NCBI RefSeq assembly: GCF_001857965.1
Contig: NZ_CP017774.1
Coordinates: 3,720,001 to 3,784,000, forward strand
Length of the DNA stretch: 64,000 nt
Reading direction: 5' to 3'
Source: Flavobacterium commune
GTDB taxonomy: Bacteria > Bacteroidota > Bacteroidia > Flavobacteriales > Flavobacteriaceae
The notes under the pieces are model-generated. The model had not been told where the DNA came from, did not search any database, and saw nothing but the letters and a program-made list of their open reading frames with translations. The position numbers and the translations under genes were made by a program. Positions 35,394 to 43,501 of this stretch are shown here, piece by piece. Every line of letters starts with the position of its first letter. Position 1 is the stretch's first letter.

Positions 35394-37817
35394 TTATTTT
35401 TTTATCGTATAATAAAACTTTTTAACTACCGGAATACCTGAAGCTGTAATTCCTTCTAAATCTACTTTCACTTTAGTCTCTACCTTAGTATTATCAAAAC
35501 TCACAGTTACATTCCCTGTTTTATCAGGATGCACATAAGGATTCCAGTAGATTGTATTTCTCACCGAAGCTATATTATCCAATTCGGGATTGGGTTTTTC
35601 CGGATTTGGCATATAAAAAACACGAGCCGTATAAAAACCATCTATTTCTTTTTTAATAGCATGAAAACCACCTTTTTCGGCAGGTTTTGTTCCCGGTTTA
35701 GTATAAACGGCAACAATACCATTAGCAGCAGCATTACCATAATACATAGTTGCCTGAGAACCTCTGACTATTTCTATTTTTTGAACATCACTAGGTAAAA
35801 TAAAGTCAATTTCAGTCTTGAAAACTTCTATACCATTTAATAAAAAAAGTGGTGCTCCGTCAAAACGCTGAAAACGAACAGAGTCGTCTTCCGAAACAAG
35901 TCCCGGAACTTTTTGCACCATCATATCGTAAATATCGGTAAATGTGGTTGCTGTTTCATCCGGAACATAAGTATTATCAGCAATGCCATAAAAAGAAATG
36001 GTCTGGCTTTTCTTTTTAGCTGTAATTTGTACTTCCTCCAAAATATTTTCAGGTTTTATTCCAAAAGCTACATTTTTCTTAAATACATTGTCAACTATTT
36101 TTTGGGTAGCATCAGTCCAGTCAATCTCTTCTTTTTGAAACAAAACAGAGATTGGAGTCTGCTCGATAGGATTTACTATTATTTCGCCTCTAAATTTTCC
36201 TTTTTCATTTCTGGAATTCAAAAACATGTTGGTTTTTTCAGAAAACATAATATCTTCAAATTTAAAAACACCATTAGCATCTGTTGCTGTATTAAAAATA
36301 TTCATGTGTTTTTTATTGATTAAAGCCAATGTCAAATTAATATTCACCAGTGGTTTTTCACCTAAAAGTTGCTTGACTCTACCTGTTATACTAATTCCTT
36401 TTTCTGCCTTATAATTAATAGTATCGTTTGCCTTTGGTATTGTTTTCCATGCAAAATCACGCCATCCCTGAGTTAATAATAAATTTTCTAAATGATCTAA
36501 GCGTTTTGGATTAGCTATATCAAAGTAATAAGCAGGATGATGCACTTTGCCTCTAATATCTGATTCCATCAGAAAATAAGAACTAATACTTGTTCCCAAA
36601 TCTTGATCTTGAACTTCCCCATTCATATCGGTAACACTCAATGAAAAACTGGCTGATTTTGGCATACCAGCCTTCGTTTTTGACGAAATAGTGATTGCTG
36701 TTTTTTCATTGGGCTTATAACTTGCTTTGTCTGCAACTAATTGCACATCTAAATCGGCTTCTTTTTCAATATAAACCAATCGCTCACTTTGGGGTTTATT
36801 ATTCTTGTCGTACAAGGTAATCTGACTAATACCGTCAGGGATTTTCTCTTTAGGTAATTCAAAAGAAACTGCTGCTTGAGTTAGTGTAAATTCGCTTTCA
36901 AAATAGGAAATTCCTCTGGCTTTACAAACCACAGCCAATACAGCATTCGGATTTTGTACCAATGTAGCTTCATTAGTAGTAACACTCACAATATTTCGAC
37001 CTTTAAAACCTCTAAAACTGACTACATAACCTTGTTTAAGCACATTGGGAAGTTCTAATTTTAGTTCATCCCCGGATAGTGATTTAATTTTAGCAAAATA
37101 TTTTTTCCCTTCAATGGGTACCAACTGAAATTTTCCCATGCCATCATGCGGACTCTCAAAAGCTGTAACTAATTCGTTACCGGAATCATAAATTTCACCT
37201 TTAACATTTATTGGATTTCCACCACTATCAACAGCTTTAAAACCAACTACACTAGCCACATTTTCAATAAGAGAACCACCTTCAGGAAAAAATTCAAGCT
37301 TAAAATCATTGTTTTTAACAGTACCTATTGCTTTACTTTCGACTGCTGTATTTTGCTTTTCAGTAGCATTAGAATGACTTTCGAAAGCATCAATAATTTC
37401 GATATTTTTTTTAAAAACAAAATCTTCACCAAAATTTCGATTCCAGTTAGTATAAGCCCGTATTTGATAGACTCCCGGTTTTACCCCTAAAGAATCAAGC
37501 AATTTAAAATCGCCTTTTCCTAAACCCAATTCCAAATTGGTCTTATTTCGGGCAATAATTTTAGACTCCGGTGAAATTAATTCTACATACAAAATGTTAC
37601 TGTTATCAAAAAGAATATTGTTGTAAGCACGAACATTATAGGCTTTGTACCATAAATCTTCACCAACAAAATACCTTGTTCTATCGGTATGAAGATAGAC
37701 TTTTTCAACATCAGCAACTGATTTATTGTCTTGTGCCTGTAAAAAACCAAATGATACTACCACCCAAAATAAGAAAACTAAGCTGAACTTTTTATTTACA
37801 ATAAAATCTGTAACCAT
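35394..37817 (-). CDS. MG2 / TonB-plug domain protein, paralogue 3
   Basis: The 807-residue protein has the same order of domains as paralogues 1 and 2: signal peptide ending FLQAQ (about residue 29), MG2 domain with VYLHTDRTRYFVGEDLWYKAY, carboxypeptidase-like repeat, and plug domain (YGIADNTYVPDETATTF ... RFDGAPLFLLNGI). It is clearly more diverged from the other two and lies 239 bases before paralogue 2. Its leader contains a perfect 17-bp inverted repeat and a promoter box further upstream, so it is the probable first gene of the cluster. A shared 10-mer upstream links it to the GH43 gene. Confidence 0.85.
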   Translation of the reverse strand: MVTDFIVNKKFSLVFLFWVVVSFGFLQAQDNKSVADVEKVYLHTDRTRYFVGEDLWYKAYNVRAYNNILFDNSNILYVELISPESKIIARNKTNLELGLGKGDFKLLDSLGVKPGVYQIRAYTNWNRNFGEDFVFKKNIEIIDAFESHSNATEKQNTAVESKAIGTVKNNDFKLEFFPEGGSLIENVASVVGFKAVDSGGNPINVKGEIYDSGNELVTAFESPHDGMGKFQLVPIEGKKYFAKIKSLSGDELKLELPNVLKQGYVVSFRGFKGRNIVSVTTNEATLVQNPNAVLAVVCKARGISYFESEFTLTQAAVSFELPKEKIPDGISQITLYDKNNKPQSERLVYIEKEADLDVQLVADKASYKPNEKTAITISSKTKAGMPKSASFSLSVTDMNGEVQDQDLGTSISSYFLMESDIRGKVHHPAYYFDIANPKRLDHLENLLLTQGWRDFAWKTIPKANDTINYKAEKGISITGRVKQLLGEKPLVNINLTLALINKKHMNIFNTATDANGVFKFEDIMFSEKTNMFLNSRNEKGKFRGEIIVNPIEQTPISVLFQKEEIDWTDATQKIVDNVFKKNVAFGIKPENILEEVQITAKKKSQTISFYGIADNTYVPDETATTFTDIYDMMVQKVPGLVSEDDSVRFQRFDGAPLFLLNGIEVFKTEIDFILPSDVQKIEIVRGSQATMYYGNAAANGIVAVYTKPGTKPAEKGGFHAIKKEIDGFYTARVFYMPNPEKPNPELDNIASVRNTIYWNPYVHPDKTGNVTVSFDNTKVETKVKVDLEGITASGIPVVKKFYYTIKK

Positions 37818-37862
37818 ACAAAATTTGAATTTATATTAAACTAGTTTATAAAACTTTACTTT

Positions 37863-37901
37863 GATTACTTCTCAATGTTATATAAACATTGAGAAGTAAT
37901 C
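37863..37901. promoter_or_regulatory. perfect 17-bp inverted repeat in the leader of paralogue 3
   Basis: GATTACTTCTCAATGTT at 37863-37879 pairs with AACATTGAGAAGTAATC at 37885-37901 around a 5-base loop. No T run follows on the coding strand. It lies between the -7 box and the start codon, so it would be part of the mRNA leader or an operator. Confidence 0.75.
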
Positions 37902-37907
37902 CTGGAC

Positions 37908-37915
37908 CAAAAATA
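37908..37915 (-). promoter_or_regulatory. promoter -7 box of paralogue 3
   Basis: TATTTTTG on the minus strand, about 90 bases before the start codon, with the 17-bp inverted repeat lying just downstream. Confidence 0.45.
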
Positions 37916-38060
37916 CAGGTAAGTTAAATTTTACTAAAATATATACATAAAACTAATTAACTAACCTGTACTGTCCTGTATTTCAAACAAAAAATAAAAA
38001 AAATCTTCATCAATCAAATCAGTCTTCCTTGTTTATTTCAGGACGGGACATAAAATAAAA

Positions 38061-38090
38061 AAACTCCCCCGAAAACTTTCAGAGGAGTTC
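38061..38090 (-). terminator. terminator after menD
   Basis: On the minus strand GAACTCC pairs with GGAGTTT across a loop containing a second short stem, followed by a T-rich run. It lies 62 bases downstream of the menD stop codon. The rest of 37818-38151 holds the promoter region of paralogue 3 and no gene. Confidence 0.65.
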
Positions 38091-38151
38091 TTATATTTTT
38101 CAAACATTTGACAGTCAATACCAAATTTAAAAGATAAAATCTAGTACTATT

Positions 38152-39813
38152 TTAGCTTAACTCCTTAAAGAACTGCTTTAAAACAGCATCATTTTCTACT
38201 GTAGGTGTAAAAATCTCTAAAATAACCGCCTTAGAATTTTGTGCGTAGAATTGCTTCAAACTACCTTCTAAACTGGGTACATCAGTGGCTGTAAAATAAT
38301 CCAAACCATACATTTTAGCCAAATGTTCGGCTGTTAAACTATGTGAAGTTTCGAAAAAAGTATTAAAAACCGCACTTTCTTCATGTCCGGGTAAAATCCT
38401 AAAAATACCACCGCCACCATTGTTTATGATAATAATTTTAAAATTATTTGGGATATAATTATTCCACAGCGCATTGCTATCATACAGAAAACTTACATCA
38501 CCCGTAATAAAAACCGTTTGTTTTTTACTTGCTAATGCCGCTCCAATAGCCGTTGAAGTACTGCCATCAATTCCGCTGGTTCCGCGATTACAATACACTT
38601 CTATAGAAGAATCTATATTTATTAACTGTGCATAACGGATAGCTGCGCTGTTACTAATCTGCAATTGGCTATTTTTAGGTAAACTTTTAATTACGGTATC
38701 AAAAACAGCAAAATCAGAAAAAGGTGTTTTAGCTAAATAAACTTGCTGTTTCTCTTTTCGAATTTCTTTGATACGATTTGTTTTTTCGAAATAATCACTT
38801 TTTACAGTAACAGTTAAAGGCAAAAAGCCCTCAAAAAAAGTATTCGGACTGACTTCAAAATGTTTTGTCAAAATTCCAAAAGTATCATAAGCACGCAAAG
38901 AATCAATATGCCAATGCTGTTTGGGTTTGTGTTTTCGTAAAAATGCCTTGATGCGTTTAGAAACAATCATTCCGCCAAAAGTGACCAAAATTTCCGGGCA
39001 GAAATCTTCAAAATCACCATTGTCAAATGGCGTAATTATAGTGTCTATATTCGAAATAAAATCAGGATGATACAAGTTAGAAGTCGTTTCAGTCATCACA
39101 ACAACCGATTCGTCTTTGGCTAAAGCTTCAATAGTTGCATTCGAAATAGCATTAGGATTATTCACCCCTAACAATACTAATTTCTTAGTGGATTTATTCC
39201 AAATATCCGCAAAAGCAGTCAAATCTTCCAGCGGAGTTATTGGATTCAAAGCGGCAAAATGATGCACCATCGCATCTACAGAAAGCTCCGTAACCGTTTC
39301 ATACAAAGGTTCTTCAAAAGGTGCATTAATATGTACCGGTCCTTTTTTATGGAAAGCGGCATCTATGGCTTCGTTGATTTTATGATCGTTTTCTTTGGAT
39401 GCTTCTTCGGTTAAATTAGCATTGTACAGAGAATGATTGGCAAAAACATTTTCCTGACGAATGGTTTGTCCGTCTCCAATATCAATCTTGCTTTGTGGCC
39501 TGTCAGCCGAAATTACAATCAAAGGAATCTGACTGTAAAAAGCTTCGGCAATGGCCGGATAATAATTCAACAATGCCGAACCTGAAGTACAAACTACCGC
39601 TACCGGACGCTTGATTTGTTGGGCTATTCCCAAAGCAAAAAAAGCGGCACATCGTTCGTCAGCAATACTATAGCATTTAAAATTAGGATTATTGGCAAAA
39701 CCAATTGTTAATGGGGCATTTCTGGAACCTGGAGAAATTACGATATCAGTGATTCCTTTGGCTTGACAAATCTGAAGAATGCTTTGCGCTAAAGGTATTT
39801 TGGGGTAAATCAT
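38152..39813 (-). CDS. menD: SEPHCHC synthase, menaquinone pathway
   Basis: The 553-residue thiamine diphosphate enzyme adds a 2-oxoglutarate-derived unit to isochorismate in menaquinone synthesis. N-terminal ITDIVISPGSRNAPLTIGF is the MenD signature, and DERCAAFFALGIAQ follows. The cofactor is held by GDVSFLYDSNALWN and NNGGGGIF near residues 430-470. The start at 39813 is preferred over one 24 bases upstream because a TATCTTTG -7 box at 39842-39835 overlaps the longer version. No other men gene is in the window. Confidence 0.96.
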   Translation of the reverse strand: MIYPKIPLAQSILQICQAKGITDIVISPGSRNAPLTIGFANNPNFKCYSIADERCAAFFALGIAQQIKRPVAVVCTSGSALLNYYPAIAEAFYSQIPLIVISADRPQSKIDIGDGQTIRQENVFANHSLYNANLTEEASKENDHKINEAIDAAFHKKGPVHINAPFEEPLYETVTELSVDAMVHHFAALNPITPLEDLTAFADIWNKSTKKLVLLGVNNPNAISNATIEALAKDESVVVMTETTSNLYHPDFISNIDTIITPFDNGDFEDFCPEILVTFGGMIVSKRIKAFLRKHKPKQHWHIDSLRAYDTFGILTKHFEVSPNTFFEGFLPLTVTVKSDYFEKTNRIKEIRKEKQQVYLAKTPFSDFAVFDTVIKSLPKNSQLQISNSAAIRYAQLINIDSSIEVYCNRGTSGIDGSTSTAIGAALASKKQTVFITGDVSFLYDSNALWNNYIPNNFKIIIINNGGGGIFRILPGHEESAVFNTFFETSHSLTAEHLAKMYGLDYFTATDVPSLEGSLKQFYAQNSKAVILEIFTPTVENDAVLKQFFKELS

Positions 39814-39834
39814 TGTTTTTATTTCAAAAGAAAA

Positions 39835-39842
39835 CAAAGATA
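39835..39842 (-). promoter_or_regulatory. promoter -7 box of menD
   Basis: TATCTTTG on the minus strand, 21 bases before the start codon at 39813. It decides the start of menD. Confidence 0.6.
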
Positions 39843-39886
39843 CAAAGATGCCCTTACTTTAATGTAAAAATTTATAGTTATAATAA

Positions 39887-40069
39887 ACCATTAAGAAATT
39901 AAGAGATTTTAGATTTAAGTAATGAAAGTATTATCCATTTTTCAAACCATATAAGTCATATAAGCTCAAAAACTTATATGGTTTAAATGTTTTGTTAATA
40001 AGACCATATAAGCTATAGAGGACTAAGTAGCGATAGCATTTACTTAATCTCTCTTAATTTCTTAATGGT
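39887..40069. repeat. long nested palindrome, family ACCATTAAG/CTTAATGGT, member 1
   Basis: ACCATTAAG from 39887 pairs with CTTAATGGT ending at 40069; inside, AAATTAAGAGA pairs with TCTCTTAATTT, and AAACCATATAAG pairs with CTTATATGGTTT near the centre. The stretch fills most of the gap 39838-40164 and encodes nothing visible. A shorter relative lies at 42303-42357. Confidence 0.7.
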
Positions 40070-40108
40070 GAAATTTAAAAAAAGCCTAATTTTGAAAAAG
40101 GAGCACAA

Positions 40109-40146
40109 AAAAAGCGATTTCTAAACTACGTTAAAAATCGCTTTTT
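40109..40146 (-). terminator. terminator after the glutathione peroxidase gene
   Basis: AAAAAGCGATTT at 40109-40120 pairs with AAATCGCTTTTT ending at 40146; on the minus strand it runs into T residues. Confidence 0.8.
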
Positions 40147-40164
40147 CTATAAAAACAAAACTGT

Positions 40165-40734
40165 TTATTGTTTGATCCAGTTTACAATTTCCGGAGCATC
40201 AGGTTTGGTTTTAGAAAAATACACTTCTACCAAATGTCCTTTTTCGTCAATCAAATACTTTTGGAAATTCCATTTCACTTCCGAATCTTTAACTCCGTTT
40301 TTCTCTTTTTGGGTTAAAAACTGATAAATCGGACTCATATCAGCTCCTTTTACTGATATTTTAGACATCATTGGGAAAGTTACTCCGTAGTTTAATTTAC
40401 AAAAAGTCTCAATGTCTTTATTGGTTCCAGGTTCTTGTCCGTTAAAATTATTCGCCGGAAAACCAATAATTGTAAAACCTTTGTCTTTGTATTGTTTATA
40501 AATCGCCTCTAGCTGCTCGTATTGTGAAGTATAACCACATTTGGAAGCCGTGTTTACAATCAACACTTTCTTTCCTTTTAAAGATGAAAAATCAAAAGTT
40601 TCACCATCCAATTTTTCAACTTTAAATTGATAGATACTTTGGGTATCCACTTTTTTTGTTTTTTTGTTTTGCGCCTGAGCTAAGGTGCTAAAAAGAAATA
40701 TGGCACTACAAGCCATCAATACTATTTTTTTCAT
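40165..40734 (-). CDS. glutathione peroxidase family protein, exported
   Basis: The 189-residue protein reduces peroxides with a thiol partner, most likely thioredoxin. The signal peptide (1-22, ending AQAQ) places it in the periplasm or lipid-attached; the start at 40734 is chosen to give this signal peptide. The catalytic cysteine is C66 in NTASKCGYTSQ, where classical enzymes carry selenocysteine. Q100 in FNGQEPG and the tryptophan-asparagine pair in KWNFQKYL complete the active-site tetrad. It stands alone and may complement the thiol peroxidases at the end of the window. Confidence 0.94.
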   Translation of the reverse strand: MKKIVLMACSAIFLFSTLAQAQNKKTKKVDTQSIYQFKVEKLDGETFDFSSLKGKKVLIVNTASKCGYTSQYEQLEAIYKQYKDKGFTIIGFPANNFNGQEPGTNKDIETFCKLNYGVTFPMMSKISVKGADMSPIYQFLTQKEKNGVKDSEVKWNFQKYLIDEKGHLVEVYFSKTKPDAPEIVNWIKQ

Positions 40735-40930
40735 ATCCCTGTTTTTTTTGCTAAAATTAATCAAATTCACTACTTCAAACTCTTTTTCGACAACTAATTT
40801 TAGATGAACAAAGGTTAAATTAAACCTAATAATTTTCTTTTGAAAAACTTCTTTTCACTAAAAGAAAAGAAAAATAAGATTTTTATACCTCAATCTAATA
40901 AAAGCTATTCATTCCTAAATAAGTTTGTAT

Positions 40931-40938
40931 TATGTTTG
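40931..40938 (+). promoter_or_regulatory. promoter -7 box of the ECF sigma gene
   Basis: TATGTTTG matches TAnnTTTG and lies 20 bases before the start codon at 40958. It supports that start over an upstream TTG. Confidence 0.55.
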
Positions 40939-40957
40939 TATTGAAAATTTAAAAACT

Positions 40958-41488
40958 ATGAGCCAGGACGAATTATTAGTTTTAATCTACAAAAAGGACG
41001 AAAAAGCCTTTACCTATCTTTATGATATGTATGCTAAAAGTCTCTTTTCGGTAATTAGTGTTCTTGTAAAGAATACAGAAGAAGCAGAAGATGTATTACA
41101 GGAAGTTTTTATCAAAATTTGGAAAAACATCGAGAGCTATAACGAAAGTAAAGGCCGTTTTTACACCTGGATACTCAATATTGCTCGTAATACAGCTATT
41201 GATAAATTACGTTCTAAAAACTTTAACAACAGTCAAAAAAACTTATCTGCTGATAATTTCGTAAATCTATTAGAAGACAGTAACAAACTGGTAAATAAAG
41301 TGGATGGAATTGGAATACAGGAATTCATTAAAAGGTTAAAACCAAAATGTATCCAAATAATAGATTTACTGTTTTTTAAAGGTTACACTCAACAAGAAGC
41401 TGCGGAGGAATTGGAAATCCCATTGGGGACAGTAAAAACGCACAACCGAAACTGTATTAATGATTTAAGAAACTATTTGAAAGTATAG
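40958..41488 (+). CDS. ECF-type RNA polymerase sigma factor
   Basis: The 176-residue protein has sigma region 2 at about 8-75 (FTYLYDMYAKSLFSVI, then EAEDVLQEVFIKIW, then FYTWILNIARNTAIDKLR) and region 4 at about 115-172 (GYTQQEAAEELEIPLGTVKTHNR). There is no region 1 or 3, the ECF layout. The next gene starts 4 bases after its stop codon and encodes its likely anti-sigma factor, so the pair is a signal-transduction unit across the inner membrane. The signal is unknown. Confidence 0.95.
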   Translation: MSQDELLVLIYKKDEKAFTYLYDMYAKSLFSVISVLVKNTEEAEDVLQEVFIKIWKNIESYNESKGRFYTWILNIARNTAIDKLRSKNFNNSQKNLSADNFVNLLEDSNKLVNKVDGIGIQEFIKRLKPKCIQIIDLLFFKGYTQQEAAEELEIPLGTVKTHNRNCINDLRNYLKV

Positions 41489-41492
41489 TACA

Positions 41493-42278
41493 ATGGACGC
41501 AAGAGAATATATAGAATCAGGCATATTAGAACTTTATGTTTACGGCTCATTAACCGAAGCCGAAAGCGCAGAAGTAGCAGCAATGGCTAAAAAATACCCC
41601 GAAATTAATGCCGAAATTATAGCAATTGAAAAATCAGTTCTGGCATTATCATCGAGTTTTTCGCCATTCCAATCAGCAGAAAATTACGCTAAAATAAAAG
41701 AAAAACTAGGTTTAAATGAAGCCGAAGTAATACCAATAACTTCTAAGAAAAATTGGGCGGCATATATTGGTTGGGCCGCTGCAATACTATTTTTAGTGGG
41801 AATTGGTTTTCAATACAACCAATTGGAACAAACCAATAATGAAGTGGTAAACGCTAAAATTGAAAAGGCAAAAATTGAAAAAGAACGCAATGAGTTAGCT
41901 CTTAAAAAAGCAGCCATCGAAACTAATTTAGCCGTTATAAAAGACGAAAAAAATACTGTAGTTGCTCTTGCAGGTCAAACCGTTGCTCCGGAATCTTCGG
42001 CTAAAGTGTATTGGAACAAAGAAACTCAAGTGGTTTATGTGGATGCTTCCGGATTACCGGAACCACCTAAAGGCATGGTATATCAGGTTTGGGCTTTAAC
42101 ATTAAATCCTTTGACTCCTACAAGTATCGGATTGCTGGATAACTTTGACAAAAATGACCAACGCTTTTTTGCTGTCAACAATACAGGAGATGCTCAGGCA
42201 TTTGGTATCACTTTAGAACCAGCCGGCGGAAGTATAACACCTACAATGGAACAATTGTATACTTTAGGAAAAGTATAA
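41493..42278 (+). CDS. anti-sigma factor, RskA type
   Basis: The 261-residue protein has an N-terminal zinc-finger-like/anti-sigma helix domain (about 1-75, YVYGSLTEAESAEVAAMAKKYPEI), one membrane helix at 88-106, a coiled coil at about 108-150 rich in lysine and glutamate, and a periplasmic RskA domain (about 165-260) with VYWNKETQVVYVDASGLPEPP and PAGGSITPTMEQL. It should bind the sigma factor encoded just upstream and release it on a periplasmic signal. No typical zinc-binding His-Cys-Cys set is visible. Confidence 0.92.
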   Translation: MDAREYIESGILELYVYGSLTEAESAEVAAMAKKYPEINAEIIAIEKSVLALSSSFSPFQSAENYAKIKEKLGLNEAEVIPITSKKNWAAYIGWAAAILFLVGIGFQYNQLEQTNNEVVNAKIEKAKIEKERNELALKKAAIETNLAVIKDEKNTVVALAGQTVAPESSAKVYWNKETQVVYVDASGLPEPPKGMVYQVWALTLNPLTPTSIGLLDNFDKNDQRFFAVNNTGDAQAFGITLEPAGGSITPTMEQLYTLGKV

Positions 42279-42302
42279 TTATTAAACATTTATTCTTTAT
42301 TT

Positions 42303-42357
42303 ACCATTAAGAGGTTAAGAATATTAAGATCTTAATGAACCTAAATTACTTAATGGT
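42303..42357. repeat. nested palindrome, family ACCATTAAG/CTTAATGGT, member 2
   Basis: ACCATTAAG pairs with CTTAATGGT, AGGTT with AACCT, and the centre is the 12-base palindrome TTAAGATCTTAA. The outer arms are identical to those of member 1 at 39887-40069. Confidence 0.7.
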
Positions 42358-42383
42358 TCCAAAAAATAAAATTTTAAAATAGT

Positions 42384-42412
42384 AAAAAGGCTTTCGCAAG
42401 AAAGTCTTTTTT
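42384..42412 (+). terminator. terminator after the anti-sigma gene
   Basis: AAAAAGGCTTTC pairs with GAAAGTCTTTTTT around a GCAA tetraloop. Confidence 0.78.
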
Positions 42413-42416
42413 CGTT

Positions 42417-42449
42417 TTGTACAGTTGTAGTTTGCATTGATTATATTTG
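42417..42449 (+). promoter_or_regulatory. promoter of the Dus gene
   Basis: TTG at 42417-42419 and TATATTTG at 42442-42449 are 22 bases apart. The start codon at 42466 follows 17 bases later. Confidence 0.65.
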
Positions 42450-42465
42450 CACAATTATTTTTTTC

Positions 42466-43410
42466 ATGAGCTACACACTTCTTTCCTCTCCTCTTCAAGG
42501 ATTTACCGATTATCGTTTTAGAAATGCCCAAAATAAATACTTTGGAGGGATTGATACATTTTATTCTCCTTACATTCGTTTAAACGGAAAACTCGTTGTT
42601 AAATCTTCTTATCAACGTGATTTACTTCCTGAAAATAATACAGACCTAGAAGTGATTCCGCAAATAATTACCAATGATGCTGACGAATTTTTATTTGTAT
42701 CTAAATATGTTCAGGAATTAGGCTATAAGGAATTGAATTGGAATTTAGGTTGCCCCTATCCTATGGTTACCAAATCTGGAATGGGTTCCGGATTGATTTG
42801 CCAAACCGAAAAAATCAATAGTATTTTAGAAAAAGTACACGCCGAATCGGATATTATTGTATCGATGAAAATGCGTTTGGGATATGATAATGCCGAAGAA
42901 ATTCTTGATGTTTTGCCGCTTTTAGAAAAATATCCCATTAAAAACATCGCTATTCATGCCCGCATTGGAAAACAATTGTACAATGGAGGAGTGAATTTAG
43001 ACGGTTTCCAGCAATGTGTTGACAATACCAAACTCAAACTGTATTACAATGGCGATATTACCTCGGTAGCACAATTTCACAAAATGCAGAAACGCTTTCC
43101 TACCATAGACCATTGGATGATAGGTCGTGGTTTGATAGCCGATCCTTTTTTACCGAGTATGATTAAAAATAACAGCAGTGAATATCCATCTAACAAAATG
43201 GAATTGTTCAGCGATTTTCACGATACCTTATACGCCGGTTATAGCGAATCGCTATCGGGAGCAACTCATATTTTATTAAAAATGCACCATTTATGGGAGT
43301 ATTTTTCGGTGATTTTTTCCAATCCTCACAAAGTACATAAAAAGATAAAAAAGGCTAAAAGCATTCGAAATTATGAGCAGGCGGTTAGGGAGATTATAAA
43401 GGAGGGGTAA
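42466..43410 (+). CDS. tRNA-dihydrouridine synthase family protein
   Basis: The 314-residue FMN-dependent TIM-barrel enzyme reduces uridines in the D-loop of tRNA. Family marks are LLSSPLQGFTDYRFR at the N-terminus (the flavin loop), NWNLGCPYPMVTKSGMGSGL with the conserved Cys, VSMKMRLGY and IAIHARIGKQLYNG, and the FMN phosphate loop YYNGDI ... WMIGRGLIADPF. The C-terminal helical domain binds tRNA. Which uridine position it modifies cannot be decided. It is a single gene with its own promoter and hairpin. Confidence 0.94.
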   Translation: MSYTLLSSPLQGFTDYRFRNAQNKYFGGIDTFYSPYIRLNGKLVVKSSYQRDLLPENNTDLEVIPQIITNDADEFLFVSKYVQELGYKELNWNLGCPYPMVTKSGMGSGLICQTEKINSILEKVHAESDIIVSMKMRLGYDNAEEILDVLPLLEKYPIKNIAIHARIGKQLYNGGVNLDGFQQCVDNTKLKLYYNGDITSVAQFHKMQKRFPTIDHWMIGRGLIADPFLPSMIKNNSSEYPSNKMELFSDFHDTLYAGYSESLSGATHILLKMHHLWEYFSVIFSNPHKVHKKIKKAKSIRNYEQAVREIIKEG

Positions 43411-43426
43411 TCTTTTTTTTCATAAA

Positions 43427-43456
43427 AAAAGGCCCAACTGCAAAGTTGAACCTTTT
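43427..43456. terminator. hairpin between convergent Dus and CcsBA genes
   Basis: AAAAGG / CCTTTT and CAACT / AGTTG form a stem with a 2x2 internal loop around a GCAA tetraloop. Both sides end in A or T runs. Confidence 0.72.
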
Positions 43457-43501
43457 AATTTTTCATTCAAACCTGTCAGGTTTATTATTTACAACAAAAA
43501 C

